A DNA stretch of 64,000 bases from Pseudomonas sp. 31-12. GTDB lineage: Bacteria; Pseudomonadota; Gammaproteobacteria; Pseudomonadales; Pseudomonadaceae. Positions 20,913 through 29,736 of this stretch are shown here, in pieces. Each line of letters starts with the position of its first letter. Position 1 is the first letter of the stretch. The stretch spans positions 5,952,001-6,016,000 of the forward strand of contig NZ_CP029482.1 of NCBI RefSeq assembly GCF_003151075.1, in the 5' to 3' direction. The notes beneath the pieces were generated by a model, which had not been told where the DNA came from, made no database searches, and saw only the letters and a list, made by a program, of their open reading frames with translations. The position numbers were made by a program, and so were the translations under genes.

Positions 20913-21881
20913 ATGCAACCCCAAGCTTTCTACCGCGCGGTGGCGGACGATTTTAGCGCCGTCGACGGCATCATCAAGAAGCAGCTGACTTCCCGAGTGC
21001 CGCTGGTATCGAAAATCGGCGATTACATTACCTCGGCTGGCGGTAAACGCCTGCGTCCTCTATTAGTGCTGCTGTGTGGCAAGGCCCTGGGTCGCGAAGG
21101 CGATGACCTGCGCCTGCTGGCCGCAACCATTGAGTTCCTGCACACCGCCACCCTGCTGCACGACGACGTGGTCGACATGTCCGGCATGCGTCGTGGCCGC
21201 TCGACCGCCAACGCCATGTGGGGCAATGCGCCAAGCGTACTGGTGGGCGACTTCCTGTACTCACGCTCCTTTGAAATGATGGTCGAACTGGGCTCCATGC
21301 CGGTGATGAAGATCCTTTCGCAAGCCACGCGCATCATCGCCGAAGGCGAAGTGTTGCAGCTGTCCAAGGTCCGTGACGCCAGCACCACCGAAGAAACCTA
21401 CATGGAAGTCATCCGCGGCAAGACCGCGATGCTCTTCGAAGCTTCGACCCACAGTGCGGCGGCCCTGGCCGGTGCCACACCGGAACAGAGTGAAGCGCTG
21501 CGTACCTTCGGTGATCACCTGGGCGTGGCTTTTCAACTGGTCGACGACCTGCTGGACTACAAGGGCGACGCGCAAACCCTGGGCAAGAACGTCGGTGACG
21601 ATCTGGCCGAAGGCAAACCGACCCTGCCGCTGATCTACACCATGCGTGAAGGTACGCCGGAGCAGGCTGCCCTGGTGCGCAAGGCAATCCAGAAAGGTGG
21701 CATCGAAGACCTGGAAAGCATCCGCGAAGCGGTAGAAGCGTCTGGCTCGCTGGATTACACCGCAAATCTGGCCCGTGATTACGTGGCCCGTGCGATCAAA
21801 TGCCTCGATGCGCTGCCAGCCAGCGAGTACCGCGATGCATTGGTTGAATTGAGTGAGTTCGCGGTAGCCCGCACGCACTGA
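20913..21881 (+). CDS. ispB: Octaprenyl/nonaprenyl diphosphate synthase IspB
   Basis: This trans-prenyltransferase makes the long side chain of ubiquinone. The first Asp-rich motif is in TATLLHDDVVDMSGMRRG and the second in FQLVDDLLDYKGD. The upstream small residues that set chain length are consistent with a long-chain enzyme, though exact chain length (C45 is usual for Pseudomonas) cannot be read from sequence. Length is 322 residues. GGAG lies about 12 bases before the ATG. Confidence 0.93.
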   Translation: MQPQAFYRAVADDFSAVDGIIKKQLTSRVPLVSKIGDYITSAGGKRLRPLLVLLCGKALGREGDDLRLLAATIEFLHTATLLHDDVVDMSGMRRGRSTANAMWGNAPSVLVGDFLYSRSFEMMVELGSMPVMKILSQATRIIAEGEVLQLSKVRDASTTEETYMEVIRGKTAMLFEASTHSAAALAGATPEQSEALRTFGDHLGVAFQLVDDLLDYKGDAQTLGKNVGDDLAEGKPTLPLIYTMREGTPEQAALVRKAIQKGGIEDLESIREAVEASGSLDYTANLARDYVARAIKCLDALPASEYRDALVELSEFAVARTH

Positions 21882-21895
21882 CAACCACCACCTCT

Positions 21896-21985
21896 TGTGG
21901 GAGCGGGCTTGCTCGCGAAAGCGGCATAACAGTCAACATCAACGTTGAATGTTAGTCCGTCTTCGCGAGCAAGCCCGCTCCCACA
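21896..21985. repeat. REP doublet (REPIN) after ispB
   Basis: Inward-facing arms TGTGGGAGCGGGCTTGCTCG and CGAGCAAGCCCGCTCCCACA enclose a spacer with TCAACATCAACGTTGAATGT. Total length is 90 bases. Confidence 0.92.
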
Positions 21986-22024
21986 GGTTATGCATTCCGT
22001 GCGCCTCCTCACGCTAAAACCCTA

Positions 22025-22030
22025 TATAAT
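22025..22030 (+). promoter_or_regulatory. Candidate -10 hexamer before yjdM
   Basis: TATAAT lies 38 bases before the GTG start. No good -35 is visible, since the REP doublet ends 39 bases upstream. Confidence 0.4.
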
Positions 22031-22067
22031 GTGCGCTTTTTAGCGGTCCTGAATCCAAGGAGCTTTA

Positions 22068-22409
22068 GTGAGCACGTTGCCACCCTGCCCAAAATGCAAT
22101 TCCGAATACACCTATGAAGACGGCGCACAGCTGATCTGCCCCGAGTGCGCCCACGAGTGGTCCGCCGGCGGCGAAGCCGAAGCGGCGTCCGATGACACCG
22201 TGAAAAAGGATTCGGTCGGCAACGTCCTGCAGGACGGCGACACCATCACCGTGATCAAGGACCTGAAGGTCAAAGGCACGTCGCTGGTGGTCAAGGTCGG
22301 CACCAAGGTCAAGAACATCCGCCTGTGCGATGGCGATCACGACATCGACTGCAAGATCGACGGCATCGGCCCGATGAAGCTCAAATCCGAGTTCGTCAGA
22401 AAAGTCTGA
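22068..22409 (+). CDS. yjdM: PhnA/YjdM family zinc-ribbon protein (GTG start)
   Basis: This belongs to the PhnA/YjdM family, once called alkylphosphonate uptake protein, whose role is unsettled. The N-terminal zinc ribbon has two Cys pairs, [14 protein letters not shown] and [10 protein letters not shown]. The C-terminal PhnA domain follows ([31 protein letters not shown]). The start is GTG at 22068 with AAGGAG six bases upstream. Length is 113 residues. No phosphonate genes are near, so a phosphonate role is not supported by context. Confidence 0.88.
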   Translation: MSTLPPCPKCNSEYTYEDGAQLICPECAHEWSAGGEAEAASDDTVKKDSVGNVLQDGDTITVIKDLKVKGTSLVVKVGTKVKNIRLCDGDHDIDCKIDGIGPMKLKSEFVRKV

Positions 22410-22571
22410 ATCTGCTGTCTTCCATCCCGCGCCCTGCGTGGGATGGCGCCTCACCTTCTCCGTTTCCCCCCTAACATTTCCTCGCAATAGCCAAACGCCA
22501 GCCGTTTTGACCTTACGCAATTTTTACCCTCAAAAAATCACAAATCGCCAATAGGTCCTTGCTATTTGATG

Positions 22572-22590
22572 AATAAGAATTATTCTCATT
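22572..22590. promoter_or_regulatory. Fur box over the promoter of the 22617 gene
   Basis: The site reads AATAAGAATTATTCTCATT. Its complement matches the Fur consensus AATGATAATNATTATCATT at 15 of 18 fixed positions. It overlaps a possible promoter TTGCTA (22559-22564), 16 bases, TATTCT (22581-22586). It lies 26 bases before the start codon. Confidence 0.75.
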
Positions 22591-22616
22591 GAAACACATC
22601 AATGGAGATGAGACCC

Positions 22617-22874
22617 ATGACTTATTTGATCGACGCCTGGCTGGACCGCCCACACCCGTACCTCAGGATTCTGCATCGGGAAACCGGGGAAGTCTGTGCC
22701 GTACTTGAAGAAGAAGCCTTGAGCGAGCTGCAGGATCAGGGTGACCTGGACGTCAACGGCTTGAGTTCCAGCGAGCCGGTGGTGCTCAAGGAACTGGTGC
22801 GCAATCTGTTTCTGTTCTGCTACGCCCGGGCGTTGCGCCCGACGAACGATCTGAACCATAAGATCGAAGTATGA
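22617..22874 (+). CDS. Small conserved Pseudomonas protein under Fur-box control (PA4570-like)
   Basis: This 85-residue soluble, acidic protein has no recognised domain. The sequence begins MTYLIDAWLDRPHPYLRI and contains two Cys (GEVCAVLEE and LFCYARAL). It occupies the place of P. aeruginosa PA4570 between ispB and fklB and looks like its ortholog, which I recall as strongly induced by iron starvation. I chose the ATG at 22617 because GGAGATGAG lies just before it. An in-frame ATG at 22602 would place five residues across that ribosome-binding site. The Fur box supports expression under low iron. Function is unknown. Confidence 0.82.
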   Translation: MTYLIDAWLDRPHPYLRILHRETGEVCAVLEEEALSELQDQGDLDVNGLSSSEPVVLKELVRNLFLFCYARALRPTNDLNHKIEV

Positions 22875-22889
22875 AACACCGCAAAAAAC

Positions 22890-22979
22890 TGTGGGAGCGG
22901 GCTTGCTCGCGAAGAGGCCATAACATTCAGCATCATCGTTGAATGACACACGGCTTTCGCGAGCAAACCCGCTCCCACA
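22890..22979. repeat. REP doublet (REPIN) before fklB stop
   Basis: Inward-facing arms start TGTGGGAGCGGGCTTGCTCG and end GCAAACCCGCTCCCACA, 90 bases in all, with GTTGAATG in the spacer. It lies between two convergent genes, six bases from the fklB stop. Confidence 0.9.
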
Positions 22980-22985
22980 TGGGTA

Positions 22986-23603
22986 TTACAGAACGTCGAG
23001 CAGTTCGACGTCGAATACCAGTACGCTGTGCGGCGGAATGCTGCCAACGCCTTGAGCGCCGTAAGCCAGTTCGCTCGGCACGTACAGACGCCATTTGCTG
23101 CCGGCATTCATCAGTTGCAGGGCTTCGGTCCAGCCAGCGATCACGCCGCCGACCGGGAATTCTGCAGGCTGACCACGATCGTAGGAGCTGTCGAACACAG
23201 TGCCGTCGATCAGGGTGCCGTGGTAATGAGTGCGCACTTGATCTTCACGGGTGGGCTTGGCGCCTTCACCTTGAGTCAGCACTTCGAATTGCAGGCCGGA
23301 AGCCAGGGTGGTGATGCCATCACGCTTGGCGTTTTCAGCCAGGAAAGCCAGGCCTTCGCCAGCAGCCGCTTCAGCTTTGGCAGCCGCTTCGGCTTGCATG
23401 ATTTCGCGGATCACCTTGAAGCTGGCGGACATTTCTTCCTGACCCACACGGCTAGGCTTACCGGCGAACGCGTCGGTCAGGCCAGCCAGGATCGCATCCA
23501 GGCTAACGCCCGGTGGCGGGTTGTCGCGCAGTTGATCGCCCAGCTGACGGCCAATACCGTAGCTGACGCGGGTTTCGTCGGTGGACAGATTTACTTCGGA
23601 CAT
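22986..23603 (-). CDS. fklB: FKBP-type peptidyl-prolyl isomerase FklB
   Basis: FklB is a FKBP22-like isomerase. The N-terminal dimerisation helix domain covers about residues 1-90 (TDETRVSYGIGRQLGDQLRD), then a linker helix (IMQAEAAAKAEAAAGEG). The FKBP domain follows with VRTHYHGTLIDGTVFDSSYDRG, GVIAGWTEALQLM and GSKWRLYVPSELAYG. I chose the ATG at 23603, giving 205 residues. The 50 extra residues from 23753 are low-complexity upstream sequence. No signal peptide is visible, so it is probably cytoplasmic. Confidence 0.93.
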   Translation of the reverse strand: MSEVNLSTDETRVSYGIGRQLGDQLRDNPPPGVSLDAILAGLTDAFAGKPSRVGQEEMSASFKVIREIMQAEAAAKAEAAAGEGLAFLAENAKRDGITTLASGLQFEVLTQGEGAKPTREDQVRTHYHGTLIDGTVFDSSYDRGQPAEFPVGGVIAGWTEALQLMNAGSKWRLYVPSELAYGAQGVGSIPPHSVLVFDVELLDVL

Positions 23604-23724
23604 GACACTGCTCCGCTGTGCGGACGGCCCTGGAACTTGCCGTGCGTGCACAGCGCGTCCCGGAGCGCCCGGAACCAAAAGGGCCAGCAGACTAGCACAG
23701 ATGCCGTTGCGTTGATGAGCGCTG

Positions 23725-24036
23725 TCAGTGGTGCCAGGCAGAGCGGAAGGCAATCGGCACTTTCAGGCTTTCCTCTGCACCGGAGCCCAGCCCACACATC
23801 TCGTCATGAACAGACGTGTGGACAAGGTTGAACGACAAGGAGGGAAAGTCATGAAGAACTTCGCGCGCGTGCTCGACCGAGCGAAGGTGAAACATCTCGC
23901 CGCGGGCATCACTCAAGGGATACGCCGCACCGTGCATGCGCGCTTCCAGCAGATAGATCCCGCCTTCCATGGAAATCAGGTTCAGCTCATCGATTTTCCC
24001 GGCGATGGCATACGCACGCAACTCAACGAAGTTCAT
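23725..24036 (-). CDS. DUF6482-type conserved Pseudomonas protein
   Basis: This 103-residue protein corresponds in position to P. aeruginosa PA4573. It begins MNFVELRAYAIAGKIDELNLISMEGGIYLLEARM, a compact alpha-beta pattern, and the centre reads EMFHLRSVEHAREVL. I believe it belongs to DUF6482, from memory of the family pattern. GAGG lies ahead of the ATG. It has no signal peptide or membrane segment. Function is unknown. Confidence 0.75.
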   Translation of the reverse strand: MNFVELRAYAIAGKIDELNLISMEGGIYLLEARMHGAAYPLSDARGEMFHLRSVEHAREVLHDFPSLSFNLVHTSVHDEMCGLGSGAEESLKVPIAFRSAWHH

Positions 24037-24156
24037 GAAGGCACCTCTTACAGTGTCGAGCCAATATCAATACATGCATAGGCCTCGGCACCTCAAAGTA
24101 CAAGCCACAAACAACACCGCCCGTCTGTTTGCGTCTGACTGTAGGAGCGTGTGAAG

Positions 24157-24645
24157 TCAGTGCTTGGTGAGTTTGTCCAGGTAGCCCATGGCGAACGCCG
24201 ACACGACGAAGGTCATGTGAATGATCACGTACCACTTCAAATGCTCGGGATCGACGTTCTTGGCGTCCATGAAGATCCGCAACAGGTGGATCGACGAAAT
24301 GGCCACGATGGAAGCGGCCACTTTCATCTTCAGCGAAGACGAATCCATGGTGCCCAGCCAGTTGAGCTTTTCCTTGCTGTCGTCGATGTCCAGTTGGGAG
24401 ACGAAGTTCTCGTAACCGGAAATCATCACCATCACCAGCAAACCACCCACCAGCGCCATGTCGATCAGCGACAGCAGCACCAGAATCAGGTCCGACTCGG
24501 CCATCGAGAATACGTTAGGGATGACGTGGAAAACTTCCTGGAAGAATTTCAGCGCCAGCGCCAGTAGCCCGAGGGACAGACCGAAGTAGATCGGCGCCAG
24601 CAGCCAGCGGGAGGCGTACATTGCATTTTCGATAAAGCGTTCCAT
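24157..24645 (-). CDS. UPF0114 (YqhA-like) inner-membrane protein
   Basis: This 162-residue membrane protein matches UPF0114/TIGR00645. It shows hydrophobic segments near residues 14-34 ([20 protein letters not shown]), 53-75 ([23 protein letters not shown]), 108-125 and 135-155. The conserved start [14 protein letters not shown] and motif SGYENFVS are family hallmarks. Function is unknown. It is divergent from the large lipoprotein at 24805, and a TATACT hexamer for this gene lies at 24678-24683 on the minus strand. Confidence 0.88.
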   Translation of the reverse strand: MERFIENAMYASRWLLAPIYFGLSLGLLALALKFFQEVFHVIPNVFSMAESDLILVLLSLIDMALVGGLLVMVMISGYENFVSQLDIDDSKEKLNWLGTMDSSSLKMKVAASIVAISSIHLLRIFMDAKNVDPEHLKWYVIIHMTFVVSAFAMGYLDKLTKH

Positions 24646-24804
24646 TGAATCTCACACGTGGGCTGGAAATGGCCGCGAGTATAACAGTCCCCCGTTACAG
24701 CCAGAAACCGTCGGGAAATCCGCAACCTGCGCGTGTGTCACAAAGTTTTTCTGCTAGTGTCCAGACTATTGACAGCTCAGCGACATCGGACAGGAAGACT
24801 GGAA

Positions 24805-26634
24805 ATGGATCTGCGATTGCCAATAACGAGTGCCGGTTTTTGCCTGGCGCTGCTGCTGAGCGGCTGCTCACCCAGCGACGAGAAGCGCCAGACCAGCCTC
24901 GAGGAAAAGACCGCGCAGTTCGAGAAGTCTCTGGATGCGATTGAGGATCCGAAGCTCAAGGATGCCGCTGCCGAACTCGGTGGTTCGCTGCTGTTGCTTG
25001 AGCGCGCGCAACTCAAGCTCGACAGCAAACCCGTGGAAACCGAATACGGCGAAGACGCCCTCGCCGTGCTCAAGCACTACCTCACGCCTCAGGCCCTGGT
25101 CGATACCTACATCAACGGTCTGTTCGTGCTGCACAAGGATTCCAGCTCCGACTACCTGACCGATCTGCAACCGGTGTTCCCCTTCAATTTCAACATTCCG
25201 GCCGCGTTTCTCTTTCCCCATGGCCTGGAATGGCAATCGGTGACCCTGAGCAACAAGCGTGTCATCGCGTTCCAGCCGGAATGGTCGGAAACCGATCCGG
25301 GCATTCAGCTGAGTCCGTCGAGTTCCAACGTGACTAACCCGGATGATCTGACGGTGACCTATCCGTTCATCGACGGCCTGGACGTGGACAACAAGCACCA
25401 GCCCCAGCCGGTAAGCCTGCAAGGCAAGGTCGAGGTCATCGCCCCGCGCAGGCTCTACACCTTCGACCTGAGCAAAAAAGACGTCGGCCAGACCCGCACC
25501 AACGACAACCTCAGCGTCACCTTGCTGAAACTGGGCAACAACTACGCCGAAATCGAATTCAACAACAGCGCGCCACTGGCCCCGGAAGTCAGCGAAACAC
25601 CGTTGAACCCACTGATCGTCCAGGCCAAGGACATCACCGGGCAATTCCTCTCGCGCTCGGGTTCGATCAATGAAACCGCCGCGCAAATTGCCTTCTATCA
25701 AAAACAACTGGCGAAAATTCAGCAGCAGAAGGCCTGGAGCGAGACGTTCGAACAACAGGTCAATGAAGAACAGCGCACTTTCGAGGCGCAACAGAAGAAT
25801 CATTACAGCAAAGTGTATTTCAACGGACCGGTCGAAACCGTTGAGGTCAGTGTGCTGGACTTCTCAGCCGCCACGGTGACCCGCAAGGACCTGAACCTGC
25901 CCGTGCGTCGCTTCGACTCACACACCACGGAAAAAACCATCCAGCCACTGACTTTGCCGGTGGTGGTATATGACGATCAGGCCCCGAACTGGCTCAAGGG
26001 CGCGACATTGAGCGAGGAACAATTGAAGAAACGCATCATCGTCAGCCAATCGGTGGAGGACCCCAGCGCCGCACGCATCGAGTTCGATCACCCCAAAAGC
26101 TTCAATGATGAGCTGCTCGGCACATCGTTCAGCGCTGGCAATAGCCCGGTCACTTTCTTTACAGAGGATGGCAGCGGCAAACGCGATGAGCCGATCGAGC
26201 GGCCACAAGAGGCTTATGAGGTCGACCCGCTAAGTGGCGCCATCACCTATGACCTGAACCTGTTTCCGGAAACACCGGCCTATGCAGTGGGCTCCATGCC
26301 GCTGTTCCTGGCGACAGTGGCCAAACAAACGTTCGACGCCCCTGCGCTACCCAAGGGCCTGGAACTCAAAGGCAATGCGCTGGTGGTTGATTTGAAGCTG
26401 TTTCCTGCCCAGGACTGGCGATTTTTCGCCAAGGACGGCTCCGGAAACTATCTGAAGGAAATTCTTTCCGTCACACACGACGCGAGCGCAGAAGGCCCGG
26501 CGTTATTTGCCGTGCATTACTTCTATGGCCAGCCAACGCGTCTGGAAAGTTATCAGCGAACCGACCTCACCACGGTCCAGTATGGTTTCGAGGTCAAACT
26601 GGCCAAGGCTGATCTGTCTCACCTGGATCAATAG
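24805..26634 (+). CDS. Large uncharacterised lipoprotein
   Basis: I do not recognise this gene. The product is 609 residues. The signal peptide ends in lipobox LLLSG|C, so it is a lipoprotein, and the +2 residue after Cys is Ser, which favours the outer membrane. A helical stretch follows (residues about 20-75, QTSLEEKTAQFEKSLDAIE). The rest looks like beta-rich repeats with paired motifs such as VDKLFPA, NLFPETPAYAVGSMPLF and LKLFPAQDWRFFAKDGSG. A short coiled-coil (FYQKQLAKIQQQKAWSETFEQQVNEEQRTFEAQQKN) lies near residues 295-330. I chose the ATG at 24805, with AGGAAG nine bases before it. It stands alone, divergent from UPF0114 and convergent with the 26660 gene. Confidence 0.8.
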   Translation: MDLRLPITSAGFCLALLLSGCSPSDEKRQTSLEEKTAQFEKSLDAIEDPKLKDAAAELGGSLLLLERAQLKLDSKPVETEYGEDALAVLKHYLTPQALVDTYINGLFVLHKDSSSDYLTDLQPVFPFNFNIPAAFLFPHGLEWQSVTLSNKRVIAFQPEWSETDPGIQLSPSSSNVTNPDDLTVTYPFIDGLDVDNKHQPQPVSLQGKVEVIAPRRLYTFDLSKKDVGQTRTNDNLSVTLLKLGNNYAEIEFNNSAPLAPEVSETPLNPLIVQAKDITGQFLSRSGSINETAAQIAFYQKQLAKIQQQKAWSETFEQQVNEEQRTFEAQQKNHYSKVYFNGPVETVEVSVLDFSAATVTRKDLNLPVRRFDSHTTEKTIQPLTLPVVVYDDQAPNWLKGATLSEEQLKKRIIVSQSVEDPSAARIEFDHPKSFNDELLGTSFSAGNSPVTFFTEDGSGKRDEPIERPQEAYEVDPLSGAITYDLNLFPETPAYAVGSMPLFLATVAKQTFDAPALPKGLELKGNALVVDLKLFPAQDWRFFAKDGSGNYLKEILSVTHDASAEGPALFAVHYFYGQPTRLESYQRTDLTTVQYGFEVKLAKADLSHLDQ

Positions 26635-26659
26635 GCGGAATCAGTGCCCGGGTCGAAAA

Positions 26660-26980
26660 TCAGCCGCCGAGGTTGCGGCAACGGCCGCCGTTGATTTCCC
26701 GCAGTTGGGCTTGCAGGTGCAGGCACCAGATCTGTGGGTCATCGGCCAGCTCGTAGCCATGCAGCGTCAGGCTTTCAACAATCGTGTCGAGGATGGATTC
26801 AGCCACGAAAGGCCCATGGAACGGGCCCTGTGCCTTGATGGCGGAAGGTTGTTCGCCGGCCATTCCGGCGGCAAAAAGCAAGGTCCACATGCCCGTATCC
26901 CCCGCCAACGGGCGGATGGCACACTCGATACGGGTCACAAGGCCCAAACATTGACGGGTGAGGCAGAGGTTGCGCGACAT
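26660..26980 (-). CDS. Conserved Pseudomonas protein (PA4575-like)
   Basis: This 106-residue protein has the conserved start MSRNLCLTRQCLGLVTRIEC and centre GTGMWTLLFAAGMAGEQP-like segment, then KAQGPFHGPFVAESILDTIVESL. Four Cys are present, none in a recognisable metal motif. It matches P. aeruginosa PA4575 in sequence character and position. No signal peptide is clear. It runs convergent to the large lipoprotein with 25 bases between stops. Function is unknown. Confidence 0.72.
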   Translation of the reverse strand: MSRNLCLTRQCLGLVTRIECAIRPLAGDTGMWTLLFAAGMAGEQPSAIKAQGPFHGPFVAESILDTIVESLTLHGYELADDPQIWCLHLQAQLREINGGRCRNLGG

Positions 26981-27297
26981 GGCGGCGACCCTCGGTAGAT
27001 CCGGTATTCAGCCCCCACGAGAAGGCTGTCTCGATCCAGTGATTACTGTCGATATCCTTGAGCTGAGAATAGAAGAAAAGTCTGACTAGCACGCCAAGTA
27101 GAACCAGAAGGCGCCGAATGGTCATTGTGTGAATATTGACGCCAGAGTGATGGCACTTTCTTGTGCTTCACACAAACAAATGTGGGAGCGAGCCTGCTCG
27201 CGATGAGGGCGTATCAGTCAACAATGATGTGACTGATACACCGCTATCGCGAGCAGGCTCGCTCCCACAGTGGGTTGAGGGTGACCTCAGGTTGGCG
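26981..27297. other. Gene-free gap with one REP doublet
   Basis: These 317 bases separate two minus-strand genes. They hold the REP doublet at 27181-27269 and otherwise an AT-richer stretch (27000-27180), the probable promoter region of the 26980 gene. I see no convincing open frame or terminator. A minus-strand frame from 27125 has no ribosome-binding site and runs into the 26660 gene. Confidence 0.6.
27181..27269. repeat. REP doublet (REPIN), GAGCCTGCTCGCG type
   Basis: Inward-facing arms TGTGGGAGCGAGCCTGCTCG and CGAGCAGGCTCGCTCCCACA enclose a spacer with CAGTCAACAATGATGTGACTGATACA. Length is 89 bases. Confidence 0.92.
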
Positions 27298-29736
27298 TCA
27301 GGCCGGTTTTGCTTCGACCAATGCTTCCAGCGCCGCTTCCTTCTCGGCTTCCTTGAGGTCTTCTTCGCTGATCATTTCCGCGATTACCCGCAAGCGTTCC
27401 ACCACCCGCGCGTTGACGCTGCCTTCAGGGAACTGGCCATCGGCATCCGGCGCACCGGCCGGTTCGCCGACCAACAAGCTCAACGCCTCGTCAGCCTGGC
27501 GCACGGCGTAGACATGGAACTGCCCCGCCCGCACCGCCGACAACACCTTCTCGTCGAGCATCAGCGTGGCCACGTTGGCCTGCGGAATGATCGCCCCCTG
27601 CTCACCGGTCAACCCGCGGGCTTCGCAGAGCCGGAAGAAACCTTCGATCTTCTCGTTGACCCCGCCCACCGCCTGCACTTCACCGAACTGGTTGATCGAG
27701 CCGGTAATCGCGAAGCACTGCTTGAGCGGCGTCTTCGACAGCGCCGAGATCAGCGTACACGCCTCGCCCAGCGACGCACTGTCGCCATCGACATAACCGT
27801 AGGACTGCTCCAGCGCGATACTCGCGGAAATCGCCAGCGGGAATTCCTGAGCGTAACGACTGCCCAGATACCCGGTGAGGATCATCACGCCCTTGGAGTG
27901 AATCGGCTGGCCGAGGTTGACCTCACGCTCGATGTCGACGATGCCGCTGCCGCCCGGGTAGACCGTGGCGGAAATCCGCGCCGGCACACCGAACGCCGAG
28001 TCGCCGACTTCCAGCACGGTCAGTCCGTTGCACTTACCGACGGCGGCGCCGTCCGTGTCGATCAGGATGATCCCGGCCAGCATGTCATCGAGAATCCGCG
28101 CCGAGACCCGCCCGGTACGCGTGGCCTTGGCCTTGAGCGCCCGTTCGATATGCCCGGCATCGGTCATCTCGTCACCCGCCAGGTGACGGATGAAATCCGC
28201 CTCGCTGACCAGCTGGAACAGATCACCGATACGCGCCGACAAACGCCCCTGGTGTTCGGCCAGACGCGCGCTGTACGTCGCCAGTCGCGCCACGGCATCG
28301 GCGGTCAGCGGTGCCATGCCTTCTTCCGAGGTACGGGTTTTGAGCAATTGGGCGAACTGCTCCAGGCTCTCGTCGACCATCGGGATGTCTTCGTCGAAGT
28401 CCACCAGGACGCGGAACATCTCCTGGAAGTCCGGATCGAGATCTTGCAGCGTGTAATACAGCTGACGCGCACCGATGATGACGACTTTGACCTGCAACGG
28501 AATATGTTGCGGCGTCAGGGTCACCGTGGCCAGACGGCCCAGTTCACCGAGCGGCGATTCCATTTTCAGCTTGCGCGATTGCAGGGCGCGCTTGAGCGCA
28601 TCCCACACGAACGGCTCGCTGAGCATTTTTTCCGCTTCAAGGATCAGGAAACCGCCGTTGGCCCGGTGCAGCGCACCCGGCCGCAGCTGCCGATACGTGG
28701 TGTAGAGCGCGCCCTGATCGGTGCTGTATTCAATGCGGCCAAACAGGTTTTCGTAAGTCGGGTGCGGCTCGAAGACCACCGGCGCACCGCCGCTGGACGA
28801 ATGACCGACCACCAGGCTCGGGGCGTATTGCTCTTCCAGCAACTTGCGGGCGATGGCGTCGGTCTTGCTGTCGTCCACCAGTTGCTCGACCACGGTCTTG
28901 AGCAGGTAGACCTGCATGGCTTGCAGGTAACCGCAAACGGCGGCGTTCTCGGCGTACTTCTCCGACAACGGCGACAGCAACGGCTGCAAGGCCAGGGTGA
29001 TGGTTTCTTCGTTGAGGTGGCGCAGTTGATTGCTCGACTCGCGCTTCCATTGCGGCAGGCTGGCGAGCTCTTCGTTCAGTCGCTCCTCCAGACCGGAAAT
29101 ATCGTCGTGGAAACGCTCACGATCGGCTTCCGGCAACTGGGCGAATTCCGCTTCGTCCAGGGCTTTGCCTTCGCTCATCGGCGTGAACGCGATGTTGCTG
29201 GCGTCGCGGTACAGCGCGACTTCCTTCTCCAGCGCCAGGCGCTCGATCACGTCCAGCGCCTTGTCGTAGCGCTGGTTGAAGGCGCGGTCGATGGCGCTTT
29301 TTTTCTGCTGGTAGGACGGATGCTCGAAGACAGCCGGAAAGGTTGCCAGCAGGTTGTCGATCAATCCGTTGATATCACCGATGAAGGCGCCGGCGGTGCC
29401 CGACGGCAATTCTAGCGCACGAGGTTCGCGAGGCTCATCGAAATTGTTGACGTAGACCCAGTCTGCCGGGGTCTGCAGGCGTTTGCCTTCGGCTTTCAGG
29501 TAGCGTTTGACGAACGAAAACCGGCCGGTGCCGGGCTCACCCATGACGAATACGTTGTAACCGGGGCGTGGCATGGCCACGCCGAACTGCAAGGCTTCGA
29601 CAGCACGTTCCTGGCCAAGCACACCGCGGAAGGGCTCCAGATCATTGGTGGTAGAGAAGCTGAACTGTTCAGCGGAAAACGGACGGGTCAGCGCTTCAGG
29701 CGCTAGACGCAAGCTGGCAGCAACAGGATCAGGCAT
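27298..29736 (-). CDS. Lon-like ATP-dependent protease (AAA_32 / S16 family)
   Basis: This 812-residue protein is of the LonB-like/YcbZ type with an N-terminal AAA_32 domain and a C-terminal Lon (S16) protease domain. The P-loop position reads GEPGTGRFS (residues 66-74), with Arg72 in place of the usual Lys. The protease dyad is clear: Ser in YVDGDSASLGEAC (about residue 655) and Lys in VGGVNEKIEGFFRLCE (about residue 698). It has no membrane segment, so it is cytoplasmic. It corresponds in position to P. aeruginosa PA4576. ATP use cannot be taken for granted because of the altered P-loop. GGAAG precedes the ATG. Confidence 0.88.
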   Translation of the reverse strand: MPDPVAASLRLAPEALTRPFSAEQFSFSTTNDLEPFRGVLGQERAVEALQFGVAMPRPGYNVFVMGEPGTGRFSFVKRYLKAEGKRLQTPADWVYVNNFDEPREPRALELPSGTAGAFIGDINGLIDNLLATFPAVFEHPSYQQKKSAIDRAFNQRYDKALDVIERLALEKEVALYRDASNIAFTPMSEGKALDEAEFAQLPEADRERFHDDISGLEERLNEELASLPQWKRESSNQLRHLNEETITLALQPLLSPLSEKYAENAAVCGYLQAMQVYLLKTVVEQLVDDSKTDAIARKLLEEQYAPSLVVGHSSSGGAPVVFEPHPTYENLFGRIEYSTDQGALYTTYRQLRPGALHRANGGFLILEAEKMLSEPFVWDALKRALQSRKLKMESPLGELGRLATVTLTPQHIPLQVKVVIIGARQLYYTLQDLDPDFQEMFRVLVDFDEDIPMVDESLEQFAQLLKTRTSEEGMAPLTADAVARLATYSARLAEHQGRLSARIGDLFQLVSEADFIRHLAGDEMTDAGHIERALKAKATRTGRVSARILDDMLAGIILIDTDGAAVGKCNGLTVLEVGDSAFGVPARISATVYPGGSGIVDIEREVNLGQPIHSKGVMILTGYLGSRYAQEFPLAISASIALEQSYGYVDGDSASLGEACTLISALSKTPLKQCFAITGSINQFGEVQAVGGVNEKIEGFFRLCEARGLTGEQGAIIPQANVATLMLDEKVLSAVRAGQFHVYAVRQADEALSLLVGEPAGAPDADGQFPEGSVNARVVERLRVIAEMISEEDLKEAEKEAALEALVEAKPA

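Noticed and set aside
27000..27125. Minus-strand start at 27125 (MTIRRLLVLLGVLVRLFFYSQ) as a small membrane protein
   Set aside because: The hydrophobic opening is tempting, but there is no ribosome-binding site and the frame continues out of frame through the 26660 gene.
27163..29415. 750-codon open frame antisense to the Lon-like protease
   Set aside because: Shadow frame; the sequence is rich in Arg, Gln and His with no family pattern, and it starts inside a REP doublet region.
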